57,118 nt of DNA from JAKLFA01 sp964450385 (GTDB taxonomy: Bacteria; Omnitrophota; Gorgyraeia; Zapsychrales; JANLHA01), in NCBI GenBank assembly GCA_964450385.1, contig CAYVEC010000012.1, forward strand, positions 1 through 57,118, read 5' to 3'. Under the pieces are notes generated by a model, which worked only from the letters and a program-made list of their open reading frames with translations, did not search any database and was not told the origin of the DNA. A program made the position numbers and the translations under genes. Positions 25,960 through 34,650 of the stretch are shown here, piece after piece (position 1 is the stretch's first letter; every line of letters begins with the position of its first letter).

Positions 25960-26256
25960 TTATGGCTGATCTTCAATGATCTGTGGCACTTTAAAGAACC
26001 CGTCCTTGCGCTCCACCGCGCAGGCAAGCGCAGCCTCCTGGCCGAGCGAGAGCTCCACCTCATCCTCACGATAGACATTTTTCAAGGGCAGGACATGGCT
26101 TGTCGGTTCGACGCCCTCAAGGGCCAGGCCCTGAAGCTGGGCGATATAATCAAGGATGGCCTCCAGGTCATGCCCTAGCGATGCGACCTCCTCACCCGTG
26201 AGGCGGATCCGGGCCAAATGGGCAATTTTGAGTACATCATCAGGTAAAATCTTCAT
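25960..26256 (-). CDS. gatC: Asp/Glu-tRNA amidotransferase subunit C
   Basis: A small stabilising subunit that wraps around GatA. The 98-residue product starts MKILPDDVLKIAHLARIRLT, matching GatC, and contains QLQGLALEGVEPTSHVLPLK. The start at 26256 is chosen on family length. An in-frame ORF extends upstream to 26490 but gives 78 arginine-rich residues antisense to ybgC. Gene order gatC-gatA-gatB is standard. Confidence 0.95.
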   Translation of the reverse strand: MKILPDDVLKIAHLARIRLTGEEVASLGHDLEAILDYIAQLQGLALEGVEPTSHVLPLKNVYREDEVELSLGQEAALACAVERKDGFFKVPQIIEDQP

Positions 26257-26347
26257 ATCCCCACCACCCCTCCGATCAGAACGACATCTTAACATCCGCT
26301 CCCCTGCCTGACAAGAAAAAACTCGGCCTCGACGACGAGCGCCCGCC

Positions 26348-26737
26348 TCACGGATCAGCGCCAAAGGCGCTCGCGACATCCTTCGGGATCGGCATGACCC
26401 GGAACCCCTCATCCACGCAGACCAGGGTGACCTCGGCCTCCACAAGGACCTCACCGGTCGTCTCATGGAGAATCTTTTGGTCAAAGACAAGCGAGGCGCC
26501 GTTCACTTTTGTGACCTGGCACGCCCCTATGATCACATCACCATATCGAGCAGGTTTCCGATACCGAATACTGCACTGCCGCACTGGATAAAACAGCCGC
26601 CGTCCCGCGTGTTCGGTTACACTAAACCCTCGATCCGTAAAATAATCGGTCCGGTCCTCCTCCATAAATTTCAGATAATTAGCGTAATACACAACCCCGC
26701 CCGCATCCGTATCATGATAGTAAATTTTTCGTCGCAT
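26348..26737 (-). CDS. ybgC: Acyl-CoA thioesterase, YbgC/hotdog fold
   Basis: A 129-residue single hotdog domain. The N-terminal active-site motif reads YHDTDAGGVVYYANYLKFMEE, with Asp11 as the catalytic aspartate. The usual His of VYH is replaced by Tyr. In proteobacteria YbgC is associated with the Tol-Pal system, but no tol genes are present here. It heads the gatCAB-ctpA-tsaD run and faces away from the PilZ gene. Substrate is unknown. Confidence 0.88.
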   Translation of the reverse strand: MRRKIYYHDTDAGGVVYYANYLKFMEEDRTDYFTDRGFSVTEHAGRRLFYPVRQCSIRYRKPARYGDVIIGACQVTKVNGASLVFDQKILHETTGEVLVEAEVTLVCVDEGFRVMPIPKDVASAFGADP

Positions 26738-26827
26738 CCCCGACCCCTTTAGTTCTTGTAATGATATTCATTTTTACATGCCCCGCCATAAAGTCAAGGA
26801 ACAGATAACTATTTTTTATCTAAACCC

Positions 26828-26856
26828 TTGAAAAAACAAGAACTGGGTGTTATAGT
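26828..26856 (+). promoter_or_regulatory. Sigma-70-type promoter upstream of the PilZ gene
   Basis: TTGAAA (26828-26833) and TATAGT (26851-26856) are separated by exactly 17 bp. Predicted transcription start is about 26863, giving a leader of about 92 nt before the PilZ ATG. The leader begins at once with a terminator-like hairpin. Confidence 0.65.
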
Positions 26857-26864
26857 TACACTAG

Positions 26865-26902
26865 CCACGGGAACTTTCAGCAATGAAAGCGCGTGGTTTT
26901 TT
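26865..26902 (+). other. Terminator-like hairpin at the very start of the PilZ leader
   Basis: An outer stem CCACG/CGTGG and an inner stem CTTTCA/TGAAAG closed by a GCAA tetraloop are separated by a GGAA/CG internal loop. Six T follow (26897-26902). It would form from about +3 of the transcript. It could be an attenuator, a very short terminated RNA, or a 5'-stabilising hairpin. A second possible hairpin (CTGAT/ATCAG, 26933-26952) places the GGGGAG SD of pilZ in its loop. Confidence 0.5.
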
Positions 26903-26954
26903 ATTTGCCGCGCAAGACATATCATCAGCCACCTGATACTGGGGAGAATCAGAC

Positions 26955-27362
26955 ATGGATGACCAGAACATTGCGGGCAATCGTCCGGCCTCTCAGCCAT
27001 ACAATGAACAACGCTACATCCCACGCTGGCATGTGAGAAACCCTGTCCGGTATTTCCTTAATGATTCCGGGCATGTTCACGAAGGCGAAACCGTAGACAT
27101 CAGCTGCTCGGGCCTCTGTCTCAACACCTCAGAATTCCTCCTCCCCAATCAAAAGATCAAACTGATCGTCTCACTGGATCAGGAGCGTTCTGTGGAACTC
27201 ACGGGGAGGATCGTGTGGAACCGCGCGTCAGATCATGGCCGGCTCGCAGGAATCGAACTCCAAAATGTGAGTCCTGAACAACAGGAAACCATCCTTGATT
27301 ATGCCTTTGAGCTCGATCCCGAGGCCCTGATCCGCCACTGGTTTGACGGCTGGAAGGAATAG
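26955..27362 (+). CDS. PilZ-domain protein (putative c-di-GMP receptor)
   Basis: A 135-residue cytoplasmic protein made of a PilZ beta-barrel. The c-di-GMP motifs are both visible: R-x3-R as RWHVR (about residues 24-28) and D-x-S-x-x-G as DISCSG (about 49-54). The strand VELTGRIVWNRASDHGRLAGIEL completes the domain. The tail (111-135) is acidic and helical. GGGGAG lies 8 nt before ATG. It is monocistronic on the plus strand and convergent with rsmA; only 12 nt separate the stops, with no terminator seen. The effector it controls is unknown; pilus control is plausible from the rest of the window. Confidence 0.9.
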   Translation: MDDQNIAGNRPASQPYNEQRYIPRWHVRNPVRYFLNDSGHVHEGETVDISCSGLCLNTSEFLLPNQKIKLIVSLDQERSVELTGRIVWNRASDHGRLAGIELQNVSPEQQETILDYAFELDPEALIRHWFDGWKE

Positions 27363-27374
27363 CGTTTCTTCGAC

Positions 27375-28175
27375 CTACCCCCGACGTTCCGTGAACGCAT
27401 TCGCGAGACGCACATAGTCCTCAACTCGAAGTTGATCCGGTCGCAGCCCACCATCGATCCCAAACTGGTCAAGGATCGAACGGATGTCATCCCTGGGAAA
27501 AAGCTGACAAAGGGCATTGCTCACCTTTTTCCGGCGCTGGGCAAACGCGGTCTCCGTGACCAAAAACAGATGTGCCTCATGGACCGCGGCCAAGGCCGGG
27601 GGCCTAAAACGAAGATGGATACACGCCGACGAAACCTTCGGGATCGGTCGAAAGGCCTTCGCGGGGATCTTAAAGAGCAGTGTGGCATCAGCGAAATACT
27701 GGAGAAAACAGCTGAGCGCCCCATATGTCTTGGTGAAGGGCTCGGCCATGAGCCGTTCGGCGAACTCCATTTGCGTCGTCAAAAAGGCCTCGTGAATCTG
27801 CCCCCGCCCGCGAACAAGCCATTGGATGATCGGCGTCGATATGTTATACGGGATGTTCCCGATCGCCTTGACCCCTCCGCCGCATGAGGCCACATCAAAG
27901 GTGAGAATATCCTGACACCGAACGATGACTCGATCGTTACCCGTGAACCGAGCCGTGAGCTCCCGGGCCAGATCAGGGTCTTTTTCCACAGCGTAAATGA
28001 AGGCCCCGGCCTCAGCGAGATGCGGGGTCAACGCCCCACGCCCGGATCCGATCTCGACGATAATGTCCGACGACCTGACACGGCAGGCCGAAACAATCCG
28101 CCGGACGATCGCCTGGTCAACGAGAAAATTCTGACCCAAGTGTTTTTTCGCGGGACGCGGCGATACCGGCCTCAT
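27375..28175 (-). CDS. rsmA: 16S rRNA dimethyladenosine transferase RsmA/KsgA
   Basis: Dimethylates A1518 and A1519 in 16S rRNA during late 30S assembly. The N-terminus has KKHLGQNFLVDQAIVRRI, motif I is VEIGSGRGALTPHL, and the catalytic motif is AIGNIPYNISTPII. The C-terminal helical domain is present. 266 aa. It is the last gene of the recA-to-rsmA operon and overlaps pdxA by 4 nt. The order surA-pdxA-rsmA is widely conserved. Confidence 0.96.
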   Translation of the reverse strand: MRPVSPRPAKKHLGQNFLVDQAIVRRIVSACRVRSSDIIVEIGSGRGALTPHLAEAGAFIYAVEKDPDLARELTARFTGNDRVIVRCQDILTFDVASCGGGVKAIGNIPYNISTPIIQWLVRGRGQIHEAFLTTQMEFAERLMAEPFTKTYGALSCFLQYFADATLLFKIPAKAFRPIPKVSSACIHLRFRPPALAAVHEAHLFLVTETAFAQRRKKVSNALCQLFPRDDIRSILDQFGIDGGLRPDQLRVEDYVRLANAFTERRG

Positions 28176-29164
28176 ATGTTCTCCACCGAGGCCGGTTGAG
28201 CCGCCTGCTGCTTACGAGTAAGGTCGACCGCAAGCTCGATCGCCGCGCGCATGGACGCGGGATCAGCCTTATTTTTTCCGGCGATGTCGAAAGCCGTTCC
28301 ATGGGCAGTTGAGGTCCGGACAAACGGCAGGCCGATCGTGAAATTGACCAGTTCCGTAAAATACATCGCCTTGATCGGGGCAAGCCCCTGATCATGATAC
28401 ATCGCCATAATTAGATCATAATGACAGGCATTCGACGGAATAAAAAGGGTATCAGCGCCAAACGGGCCTGCGGCGTCGATCCCGTCAGCCCGCGCCTGTT
28501 CAATCGCAGGGACCATCCGTGTCCCCTCTTCCTTCCCCATCCGTCCGCCCTCACCGGCATGAGGATTGATCCCGCAGAGAGCGATCCGCGGACGCGCGAT
28601 CTTAAAGACATCACGAAGGGTTCGGTCCGCCAGTCGGATACTCTCCAGGAGGTCATCGAGCGTGACCGCCTCGGCGACCTGAGCCAGCGGGATATGGCGC
28701 GTCACCACAATGGTCTTAAACGGACCGCCGACAAACATCATCTCAAAACGCCGGATCGAGAATTCTCGCGCAAGGATCTCCGTGTGACCTGGAAAATCCT
28801 GTCCGCTCTCCATGATTGCCTGCTTACTCACCGGCGCCGTGACCAGCCCATCAATCGTGTGCTGCTTGATCATGCGGATCGAAGTCATGAGATAAGTATA
28901 TGCCGCCCTGCCGCATCCGGCCGACATCTGGCCCGGCTGAAAATTCCGAGGCGCCTCGCCCTGAAGATCAAGGAACTCGCAGCCTCGGGGAAGCCTGCCG
29001 CCGTAATACTCATACGCCCATCGGTCACCAATGAGCACGAACCTCGCCCGATCTCTCCACTCGTCACCGGACAGGGCCTTGATAATGATCTCGGGCCCGA
29101 TCCCGGCCGGGTCCCCGAGGGTAATCCCGATCGTCGGAACGATATTTCGGTGCTGCGTCTTCAT
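28172..29164 (-). CDS. pdxA: 4-hydroxythreonine-4-phosphate dehydrogenase
   Basis: NAD-dependent oxidation in the DXP-dependent pyridoxal phosphate pathway, feeding PdxJ. The N-terminus is IGITLGDPAGIGPEIIIKAL. Metal-ligand histidines appear in FPGHTEILA, in the GINPHAGEGG segment and in the C-terminal MAMYHDQGLAPIK. The C-terminal FVRTSTAHGTAFDIAGK is typical. 330 aa. It starts 30 nt after surA ends. Confidence 0.96.
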   Translation of the reverse strand: MKTQHRNIVPTIGITLGDPAGIGPEIIIKALSGDEWRDRARFVLIGDRWAYEYYGGRLPRGCEFLDLQGEAPRNFQPGQMSAGCGRAAYTYLMTSIRMIKQHTIDGLVTAPVSKQAIMESGQDFPGHTEILAREFSIRRFEMMFVGGPFKTIVVTRHIPLAQVAEAVTLDDLLESIRLADRTLRDVFKIARPRIALCGINPHAGEGGRMGKEEGTRMVPAIEQARADGIDAAGPFGADTLFIPSNACHYDLIMAMYHDQGLAPIKAMYFTELVNFTIGLPFVRTSTAHGTAFDIAGKNKADPASMRAAIELAVDLTRKQQAAQPASVENI

Positions 29165-29194
29165 AATGAATCCCTCACGATGAACAATGAACCA

Positions 29195-30154
29195 TCACGG
29201 ACCTTTGATCTCGATATAGGCCTTGGCCTTGGCCTCATCCATCCACTTACGAAATTCCTGCTGAAACTGCTTTTGAAAAAGATGGTCCCTGATCCGGCCC
29301 TTGACCTCATCCAGGGGCAGCCGTTCCTGCTCGGTCTTCCCCATCATCTTGACAATGACAAAGCCCTCGGGCAGGGACAGCGGCTTGGACACGCGCTGAA
29401 GCGGCAGGGCAAAAATCTCCCGTTCGATCTCAGGACGCAGCTGACCGCGGCTGATCACCCCGAGAGCGGGATTCGATGAGAACTCTTGAGCGACCGCGCG
29501 AAAATCCTCACCGGCCATCACCCGCTCATAGGCGGCATTCGCCTTTTCCTCAGCCTGAAGCCGCTCTTCCTCGCTGCCCGCCGGAATAAAGATCGAGTCC
29601 AGATTCACACGCTCCGGCCGAACAAATTCCTCCTCATGCGCCGCGTAATACGCCGTAACATCCTGGGGATTGACCATCACCCGGGACCGGATCTCCTCAT
29701 CAAGAAAATATTTGCTCTTCAGCTGGTCCGCGATCTGGCCACGGATATCCGTTACCGTCATTCCATCCTCAGCCACGGCGGAAAAAAATTCACGGTCACT
29801 CGGATAATTCTTGCGCAACTCCGCCATTTTCGCGTCAATGGCCTGGGGCCGGATCTCGATCCCCTTGGCCTGCGCCGCACTCAAAATCAGCCGTTCCTCG
29901 ATGATCCGATCAACGACCGTTTCGCGAACCTCATCAAGGATCTTCTCGACCTCTGCGGCCGGCCGTCCCGACGCCTTCAGCTGCTGCGCCGCCAATGTCA
30001 TATAATTTGAAATGTCTTTATACGTAATAAGGGTGTCGTTAACAACCGCCACGATCGCGTCCTCAAAACCGAGCGCCGGTCCCGCGCCCACGATCAGTCT
30101 CCCCACCACAACCATGCCCATGGCGAAAACGCGTCCCCATTGCTTATGCGGCAC
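29195..30154 (-). CDS. surA: Periplasmic SurA-like peptidyl-prolyl isomerase/chaperone
   Basis: A periplasmic chaperone predicted to assist outer-membrane protein folding. A signal peptide (about 1-29, ending GPALG) is followed by a SurA N-terminal domain (EDAIVAVVNDTLITYKDISN). One parvulin (PpiC) rotamase domain spans about 165-285. E. coli SurA has two such domains, so this is a short version of 319 aa. The start codon is GTG 30154 with AAGGAG 6 nt upstream; it overlaps the mfd stop by 11 nt. Position before pdxA-rsmA supports SurA over a generic PpiC/PrsA protein. Confidence 0.85.
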   Translation of the reverse strand: MPHKQWGRVFAMGMVVVGRLIVGAGPALGFEDAIVAVVNDTLITYKDISNYMTLAAQQLKASGRPAAEVEKILDEVRETVVDRIIEERLILSAAQAKGIEIRPQAIDAKMAELRKNYPSDREFFSAVAEDGMTVTDIRGQIADQLKSKYFLDEEIRSRVMVNPQDVTAYYAAHEEEFVRPERVNLDSIFIPAGSEEERLQAEEKANAAYERVMAGEDFRAVAQEFSSNPALGVISRGQLRPEIEREIFALPLQRVSKPLSLPEGFVIVKMMGKTEQERLPLDEVKGRIRDHLFQKQFQQEFRKWMDEAKAKAYIEIKGP

Positions 30155-32045
30155 GTGTCACTCCTTGTTCGTTCGATGTCGTTCTCAAATGTTCCACTGA
30201 TTCCTTCAGCAGCCGACAATACAGATCAAATCCAACAACGGCAATATACCCGCTCTGCTGTTTCCCCAGGACATTGCCCGCGCCCCGGATCTGGAGGTCT
30301 TCAAAGGCGATCTGAAACCCGGCGCCGAGCTCGCTGTATTTTTCAAGGGCCCGAAGCCGGGCCACCGCCTTTGACGAGACCACCCGGCGCGGCGGCACGA
30401 TAAAATACGCGTACGCCTGATTTTGCCGCCGGCCGACGCGTCCGCGAAGCTGGTGCAGATCCGCCAGTCCGAACCGGTCCGCCCGATTGATGATCAAGGT
30501 GTTCGCGTTCGGCACGTCGATCCCGGACTCAACGATCGTGGTGCAGACCAGAATATCGATCGCACCTTTGAGGAATTTTAACATAATTTCCTCTAAAAGT
30601 CTCGGCGGCATTTGTCCATGACCGGTCGCGACGCGCGCCGATGGGAACATCCTCTGGACCTTGGCCGATACCCGGTCGATATCCTCGACCCGGTTGTGCA
30701 AAAAAAAGACCTGGCCCTGCCGGCCGAGCTCCCGCTCGATCGCCTGCCGGACCACCGCCTCATCGTACTCAATCACCTCGGTCTGAACCGGGGTCCGTTT
30801 CTCCGGCGGGGTTGAAATAACGCTCATGTCGCGGGTACCGGAAAGGGCCATGTAGAGCGTTCGAGGGATCGGCGTGGCTGTCATGGTCAGGACATCAACA
30901 AGGACGCGCAGATGCTTGAGCCGCTCCTTGGCCTTCACCCCGAAGCGCTGCTCCTCATCCACGATGATGAGCCCCAGATCTTTAAAAAGAATGTCCTTGG
31001 ACAGGAGACGATGTGTTCCGATGATAATATCCACTGCCCCCTCACGCAGACCCTCCACGATCTGGCGTTGCTCCCGCATGGTCCTGAAACGGCTGAGCAT
31101 CCCGACACGAACAGGAAAATCCCTCATCCGCTCGCTGAAATTATAAAAATGTTGTTCGGCCAGGATCGTCGTCGGAACAAGGACCGCAACCTGTTTATGG
31201 TCCATCACGGCCTTAAACGCCGCACGGATCGCAACCTCGGTCTTCCCAAAGCCGACATCCCCGCAGATCAGGCGGTCCATCGGGAAATCGGCCTCCATAT
31301 CGGCCTTGACGCGCGCGATCGCACCCGTCTGGTCGGGCGTCTCCTCATAGGGAAACCCCTTCTCGAATTCCCTCTGCCAATCCGTATCCGGAGAAAAGGC
31401 AAATCCCTTCAGGCTCATCCTGAGGGCCTGGACACGAAGAAGTTCAGCCGCCATCCGCTCGACATTCCGCTGAATCACGGCACAGGTCCGCTGCCACTCA
31501 CGGGTGCCAAGCTTATTGGTCCGGATCGGTTTCTTTGTAAAACTCGTGTATTTCTGGATCAAATGAAAGTCGTGGGTCGGGACAAAAAGCCGATCGCCCT
31601 CACGGTATTCAATGACAAGATGTTCCCTGCTCTCACCCGAGATCTCGATCGGCTGAATGCCAAGATACCGACCGATCCCATGACGGGTGTGAACGACGTA
31701 ATCACCGTCCTCAATATCGACAAAATGCCGGAGTGGAAAATCGTGATGAAACGGCTCCTCATGACCACCTTTTTTAGGCAGGACCATGACGATCACATGG
31801 TGCTGGATCGGCTGACCCGAGCGCATATTGATGCTCTCGATCCGCTCGATCGCGTCAAAATCAAGGGCGATCCGGATGGGATTCTGAAAATACACCGGGA
31901 AGAGATCGACGATCTCGCCCTGAGCGGCGAACTCGCCCTCACCCGTCACCTTGCGGACATGCTCATAGCCAAAGGCCACGAGCGTGCGGCGGATCTTCTC
32001 TCCATCGATCTTTTGACCGACAAAAAATTTAAGCGACTGAAACAT
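30144..32045 (-). CDS. mfd: Short Mfd-type transcription-repair translocase lacking UvrA-binding and C-terminal domains
   Basis: Mfd pushes stalled RNA polymerase off DNA and recruits UvrA. This 633-residue form starts in the UvrB-like D1b segment (GEFAAQGEIVDLFP, residues 37-50). It then has the CarD-like RNAP-interaction domain (about 112-170, DGDYVVHTRHGIGRYLG) and the translocase with Walker A GDVGFGKTE (262-270) and DEEQ box (363-366). It ends at KESVEHLRTT. Compared with about 1,150-residue Mfd, domains D1a, D2 (UvrA binding), D3 and D7 (autoinhibitory) are missing. An in-frame stop at 32067-32069 and secDF directly upstream rule out a missed N-terminus. It appears intact, not broken. 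Confidence 0.88.
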   Translation of the reverse strand: MFQSLKFFVGQKIDGEKIRRTLVAFGYEHVRKVTGEGEFAAQGEIVDLFPVYFQNPIRIALDFDAIERIESINMRSGQPIQHHVIVMVLPKKGGHEEPFHHDFPLRHFVDIEDGDYVVHTRHGIGRYLGIQPIEISGESREHLVIEYREGDRLFVPTHDFHLIQKYTSFTKKPIRTNKLGTREWQRTCAVIQRNVERMAAELLRVQALRMSLKGFAFSPDTDWQREFEKGFPYEETPDQTGAIARVKADMEADFPMDRLICGDVGFGKTEVAIRAAFKAVMDHKQVAVLVPTTILAEQHFYNFSERMRDFPVRVGMLSRFRTMREQRQIVEGLREGAVDIIIGTHRLLSKDILFKDLGLIIVDEEQRFGVKAKERLKHLRVLVDVLTMTATPIPRTLYMALSGTRDMSVISTPPEKRTPVQTEVIEYDEAVVRQAIERELGRQGQVFFLHNRVEDIDRVSAKVQRMFPSARVATGHGQMPPRLLEEIMLKFLKGAIDILVCTTIVESGIDVPNANTLIINRADRFGLADLHQLRGRVGRRQNQAYAYFIVPPRRVVSSKAVARLRALEKYSELGAGFQIAFEDLQIRGAGNVLGKQQSGYIAVVGFDLYCRLLKESVEHLRTTSNEQGVTRAA

Positions 32046-32086
32046 GCTATCTCTGACCGCGCTGTCTCACAGCCCTGTCTTCGCTA

Positions 32087-34285
32087 TCAGGCCGGTCTCT
32101 TGACCTTATGCCACAGAAGCACGAGCGGCGCCGCAATAAAGACCGTCGAGTACGTACCAGCCACAAACCCGACCATGAGGCACAGCGCGAACGTGTTCAA
32201 AAGTTCGCCGCCCTTCAAGAACAAAGCAACGACCACGAGAAGCGTTGTCACCGTTGTCAGGATCGTCCGGCCGAGCGTCTCATTGATGCTCGAATTAATG
32301 ATCTCTTTTAAGTCTAACCGCGATCGTGATTGCATTTTTTCACGGACCCGGTCATAGATCACAATCGTGTCATTAATCGAATACCCCGCGATCGTGAGCA
32401 GTGCTGTGACGATCAATAGGTCAACCTGACGCCCGAGGAGCGAGAGGATCCCGAGCGCGACCACGACATCGTGCAATAACGCGATGACCCCGGCCGTGGC
32501 AAAATCAAAATGCTTGAACCGGAATCCGACATAGACCAAAATCCCAACAAGAGCAAAGATCACCGCCAACAGGGCCTTCTTCCGAAGCTCAGCCCCGACG
32601 ACCGGCCCGACCTTCTCGATCCGAAGGACCTCAAAAGGGTTGTCCGGCATCTGTTCCTTAAACGTCGTTGCCATGGCCAGCTCTGTATCCGCTGAGGTGC
32701 GCAGCACAATCGTCTCCGGCGATTCAGCGAACTGCTGGATCGTGACATCCGCGATCCCGGCGGCAAGGAGCTGCTCGCGGACCACTTTGGGATCCACGGC
32801 CTTCTCAAAACGGTATTCCTGAACCTGGCCCCCGGCAAAATCGATCCCGTAGGCCGCATCTTGATTCTTAATAAACGATGTCATCCCGATCCCGATGACC
32901 GCAACCGAGAGGATGATGCAGAACGGGCTCAGCCCGACAAAATCGATCCGTGTTTTAGAGAGCAGCCTCATCATCGACAGCCCTTTGATTCCACGGTCAA
33001 GCAAGAACATAAAGATTGTCCGGCTCACAAAGAGCGCTGTAAACAAGCTGACAAGCAGACCGATCGAGAGCGTGACCGCAAATCCCTTGATCGGGCCCGA
33101 GCCAAACTGAAACAGCATAAAGGCCGCGATCAGGGTCGTAAGATTCGAATCTATGATTGCGGAAAAGGCCTTGCTGAATCCTCGCGCGACGCCCGCATTC
33201 AGCGGCACCCCGTTCTCCATTTCCTCACGGATCCGTTCATTGATCAAGACATTCGCGTCAACAGCCATCCCAAGAGTTAAGACAATACCAGCAATACCCG
33301 GCAGTGTCAACGTCACCGGAGCCCCCAACAAAAATTTGAGCGACCCCATGACCCCGACGATAAGAAGCAGATTCATCGTGAGCGCGATCACCGAGACAAA
33401 CCCGGCCAAACGATAATATCCGATCATGAACAACACCACCAATATCCCGCCGATCGCAGTGGCCAGAAGCCCGTCATTGATCGATTCCTGACCCAGGAGC
33501 GGCCCGATCGTGCGCTCTTCCTCAAGCCGCATCGGCGCCGGCAGTGACCCGGAACGCAGGGACAGCGACAAGAGCGCCGCCTCCTCATCCGTGAACTGCC
33601 CGCTGATCTCGGCACGGCCGCTGAGAATCGGCTCATTAATATTCGGAGCGGAAAGGACCTCGCCATCAAGCACGATCGCCAACCGGTCGTTCACATGGGC
33701 ACGCGTGATCTCGCCAAATTTCCGAGCCCCTGCCGCCTTAAACGCCAGGGCCACCTTGGGCTGGGCAAACCCCTCACTGTCAAAATCAACCCGCGCGTCC
33801 TCAATCGCCTCGCCCGTCAACTCGGGCGTCGCGTGGATCAGGATCGGTTCATTCTTTCCCTTCATCCATTTCAACAGATATCCTTGAGGGACATTCCCTT
33901 CCAATGCCTGACGCAATAGTTCCGGCGACGGTTCGACAAGGGAAAATTCAAGCTGGGCGACCTGACCGATCACGGCCAAAGCCCGGCCACGGTCAGTGAT
34001 CCCCGGGAGCTGAACAATGATCTGATTAAGCCCCTGGCGCTGAATGACCGGTTCGGCAACGCCGAGGCTGTCGATCCGGTTCCGCAGAATCTCGATCGCC
34101 CTTTCCACGGCATCCTGACGCGCATTCGCATCGAGCTTATCGACCTCAACCTCGAGGACAAGATGCATCCCGCCCTTAAGGTCCAGCCCTAAATTAATCC
34201 GCTCTTTTAACGGAAACGCCGCAAGCACAGCGATCAGGATAACCGCTGCGATAACCCCCATTCGTGTCTGAATCTGTTTCGTCAT
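32087..34285 (-). CDS. secDF: Fused SecD-SecF protein-export subunit
   Basis: An accessory membrane complex that uses the proton gradient to complete Sec-dependent export. SecD and SecF are fused in one 732-residue chain with two six-helix RND-type membrane halves. The SecD half has INLGLDLKGGMHLVLEVEVD, a large periplasmic domain, and the conserved GMAVDANVLINERIREE helix. The SecF half begins near RIDFVG and has YGIDFAGGQVQEYRFE, TIAGYSINDTIVIYDRVRE and NETLGRTILTT. yajC precedes it, the standard yajC-secD-secF order. Confidence 0.96.
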   Translation of the reverse strand: MTKQIQTRMGVIAAVILIAVLAAFPLKERINLGLDLKGGMHLVLEVEVDKLDANARQDAVERAIEILRNRIDSLGVAEPVIQRQGLNQIIVQLPGITDRGRALAVIGQVAQLEFSLVEPSPELLRQALEGNVPQGYLLKWMKGKNEPILIHATPELTGEAIEDARVDFDSEGFAQPKVALAFKAAGARKFGEITRAHVNDRLAIVLDGEVLSAPNINEPILSGRAEISGQFTDEEAALLSLSLRSGSLPAPMRLEEERTIGPLLGQESINDGLLATAIGGILVVLFMIGYYRLAGFVSVIALTMNLLLIVGVMGSLKFLLGAPVTLTLPGIAGIVLTLGMAVDANVLINERIREEMENGVPLNAGVARGFSKAFSAIIDSNLTTLIAAFMLFQFGSGPIKGFAVTLSIGLLVSLFTALFVSRTIFMFLLDRGIKGLSMMRLLSKTRIDFVGLSPFCIILSVAVIGIGMTSFIKNQDAAYGIDFAGGQVQEYRFEKAVDPKVVREQLLAAGIADVTIQQFAESPETIVLRTSADTELAMATTFKEQMPDNPFEVLRIEKVGPVVGAELRKKALLAVIFALVGILVYVGFRFKHFDFATAGVIALLHDVVVALGILSLLGRQVDLLIVTALLTIAGYSINDTIVIYDRVREKMQSRSRLDLKEIINSSINETLGRTILTTVTTLLVVVALFLKGGELLNTFALCLMVGFVAGTYSTVFIAAPLVLLWHKVKRPA

Positions 34286-34324
34286 GACCCCTATCCTTCC
34301 TCAACACCATTGAGTTCTCAGTTA

Positions 34325-34615
34325 TCAGCCCTGCTGACCGACCTTGTCCTTCACAACCGTGGCGATCGCCTCTTTGTCAAACTCGATCTTGACATTGTCA
34401 TCCACCCGAAGGGTCACGGTCTTATCCTTGACCGCCACAACCGTCCCATGGAGCCCACCTGCGGTGATGACGCGGTCATGCTTTTGAAGCGCCTCAAGCT
34501 GTTTCTTGTGCTCCTGCTGTTTTTTCTTTTCCGGACGAAAAACAAGCATATAAACCACGAGAAACATAAAGAGGATCGGAACCATCTGCATCAACGAACC
34601 CTGTCCCTGCGGCAT
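34325..34615 (-). CDS. yajC: Preprotein translocase accessory subunit YajC
   Basis: A small inner-membrane partner of SecDF. It is 96 residues: one membrane helix (about 10-27, MVPILFMFLVVYMLVF), then RPEKKKQQEHKKQLEALQ and a soluble beta-rich domain (DRVITAGGLHGTVVAVKDKT, VKIEFDKEAIATV), all matching the family. It lies between rpsP and secDF. Confidence 0.96.
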   Translation of the reverse strand: MPQGQGSLMQMVPILFMFLVVYMLVFRPEKKKQQEHKKQLEALQKHDRVITAGGLHGTVVAVKDKTVTLRVDDNVKIEFDKEAIATVVKDKVGQQG

Positions 34616-34650
34616 ACGCGATCCTTTCCCGAGAGTCGGTTACACCTATG

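Noticed and set aside
26865..26902. Second c-di-GMP riboswitch in front of the PilZ gene
   Set aside because: The GCAA-capped stem looked like GEMM P2, but the GCAAAGC core, P3 and P1 are absent.
28421..29479. 352-codon open frame on the plus strand
   Set aside because: Antisense to pdxA and the surA end. Low-complexity Arg/Asp/Leu composition and no motifs.
30144..32045. RecG helicase or a frameshifted full-length Mfd
   Set aside because: A CarD-like RNAP-interaction domain is present, which RecG lacks. An in-frame stop lies 22 nt upstream of the start and secDF fills the upstream sequence, so no hidden N-terminal part exists.
30912..32357. 481-codon open frame on the plus strand
   Set aside because: It is antisense to mfd and the end of secDF, which carry clear family motifs. 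The translation is rich in Arg, Asp and His with no recognisable domain, typical of a high-GC shadow frame.
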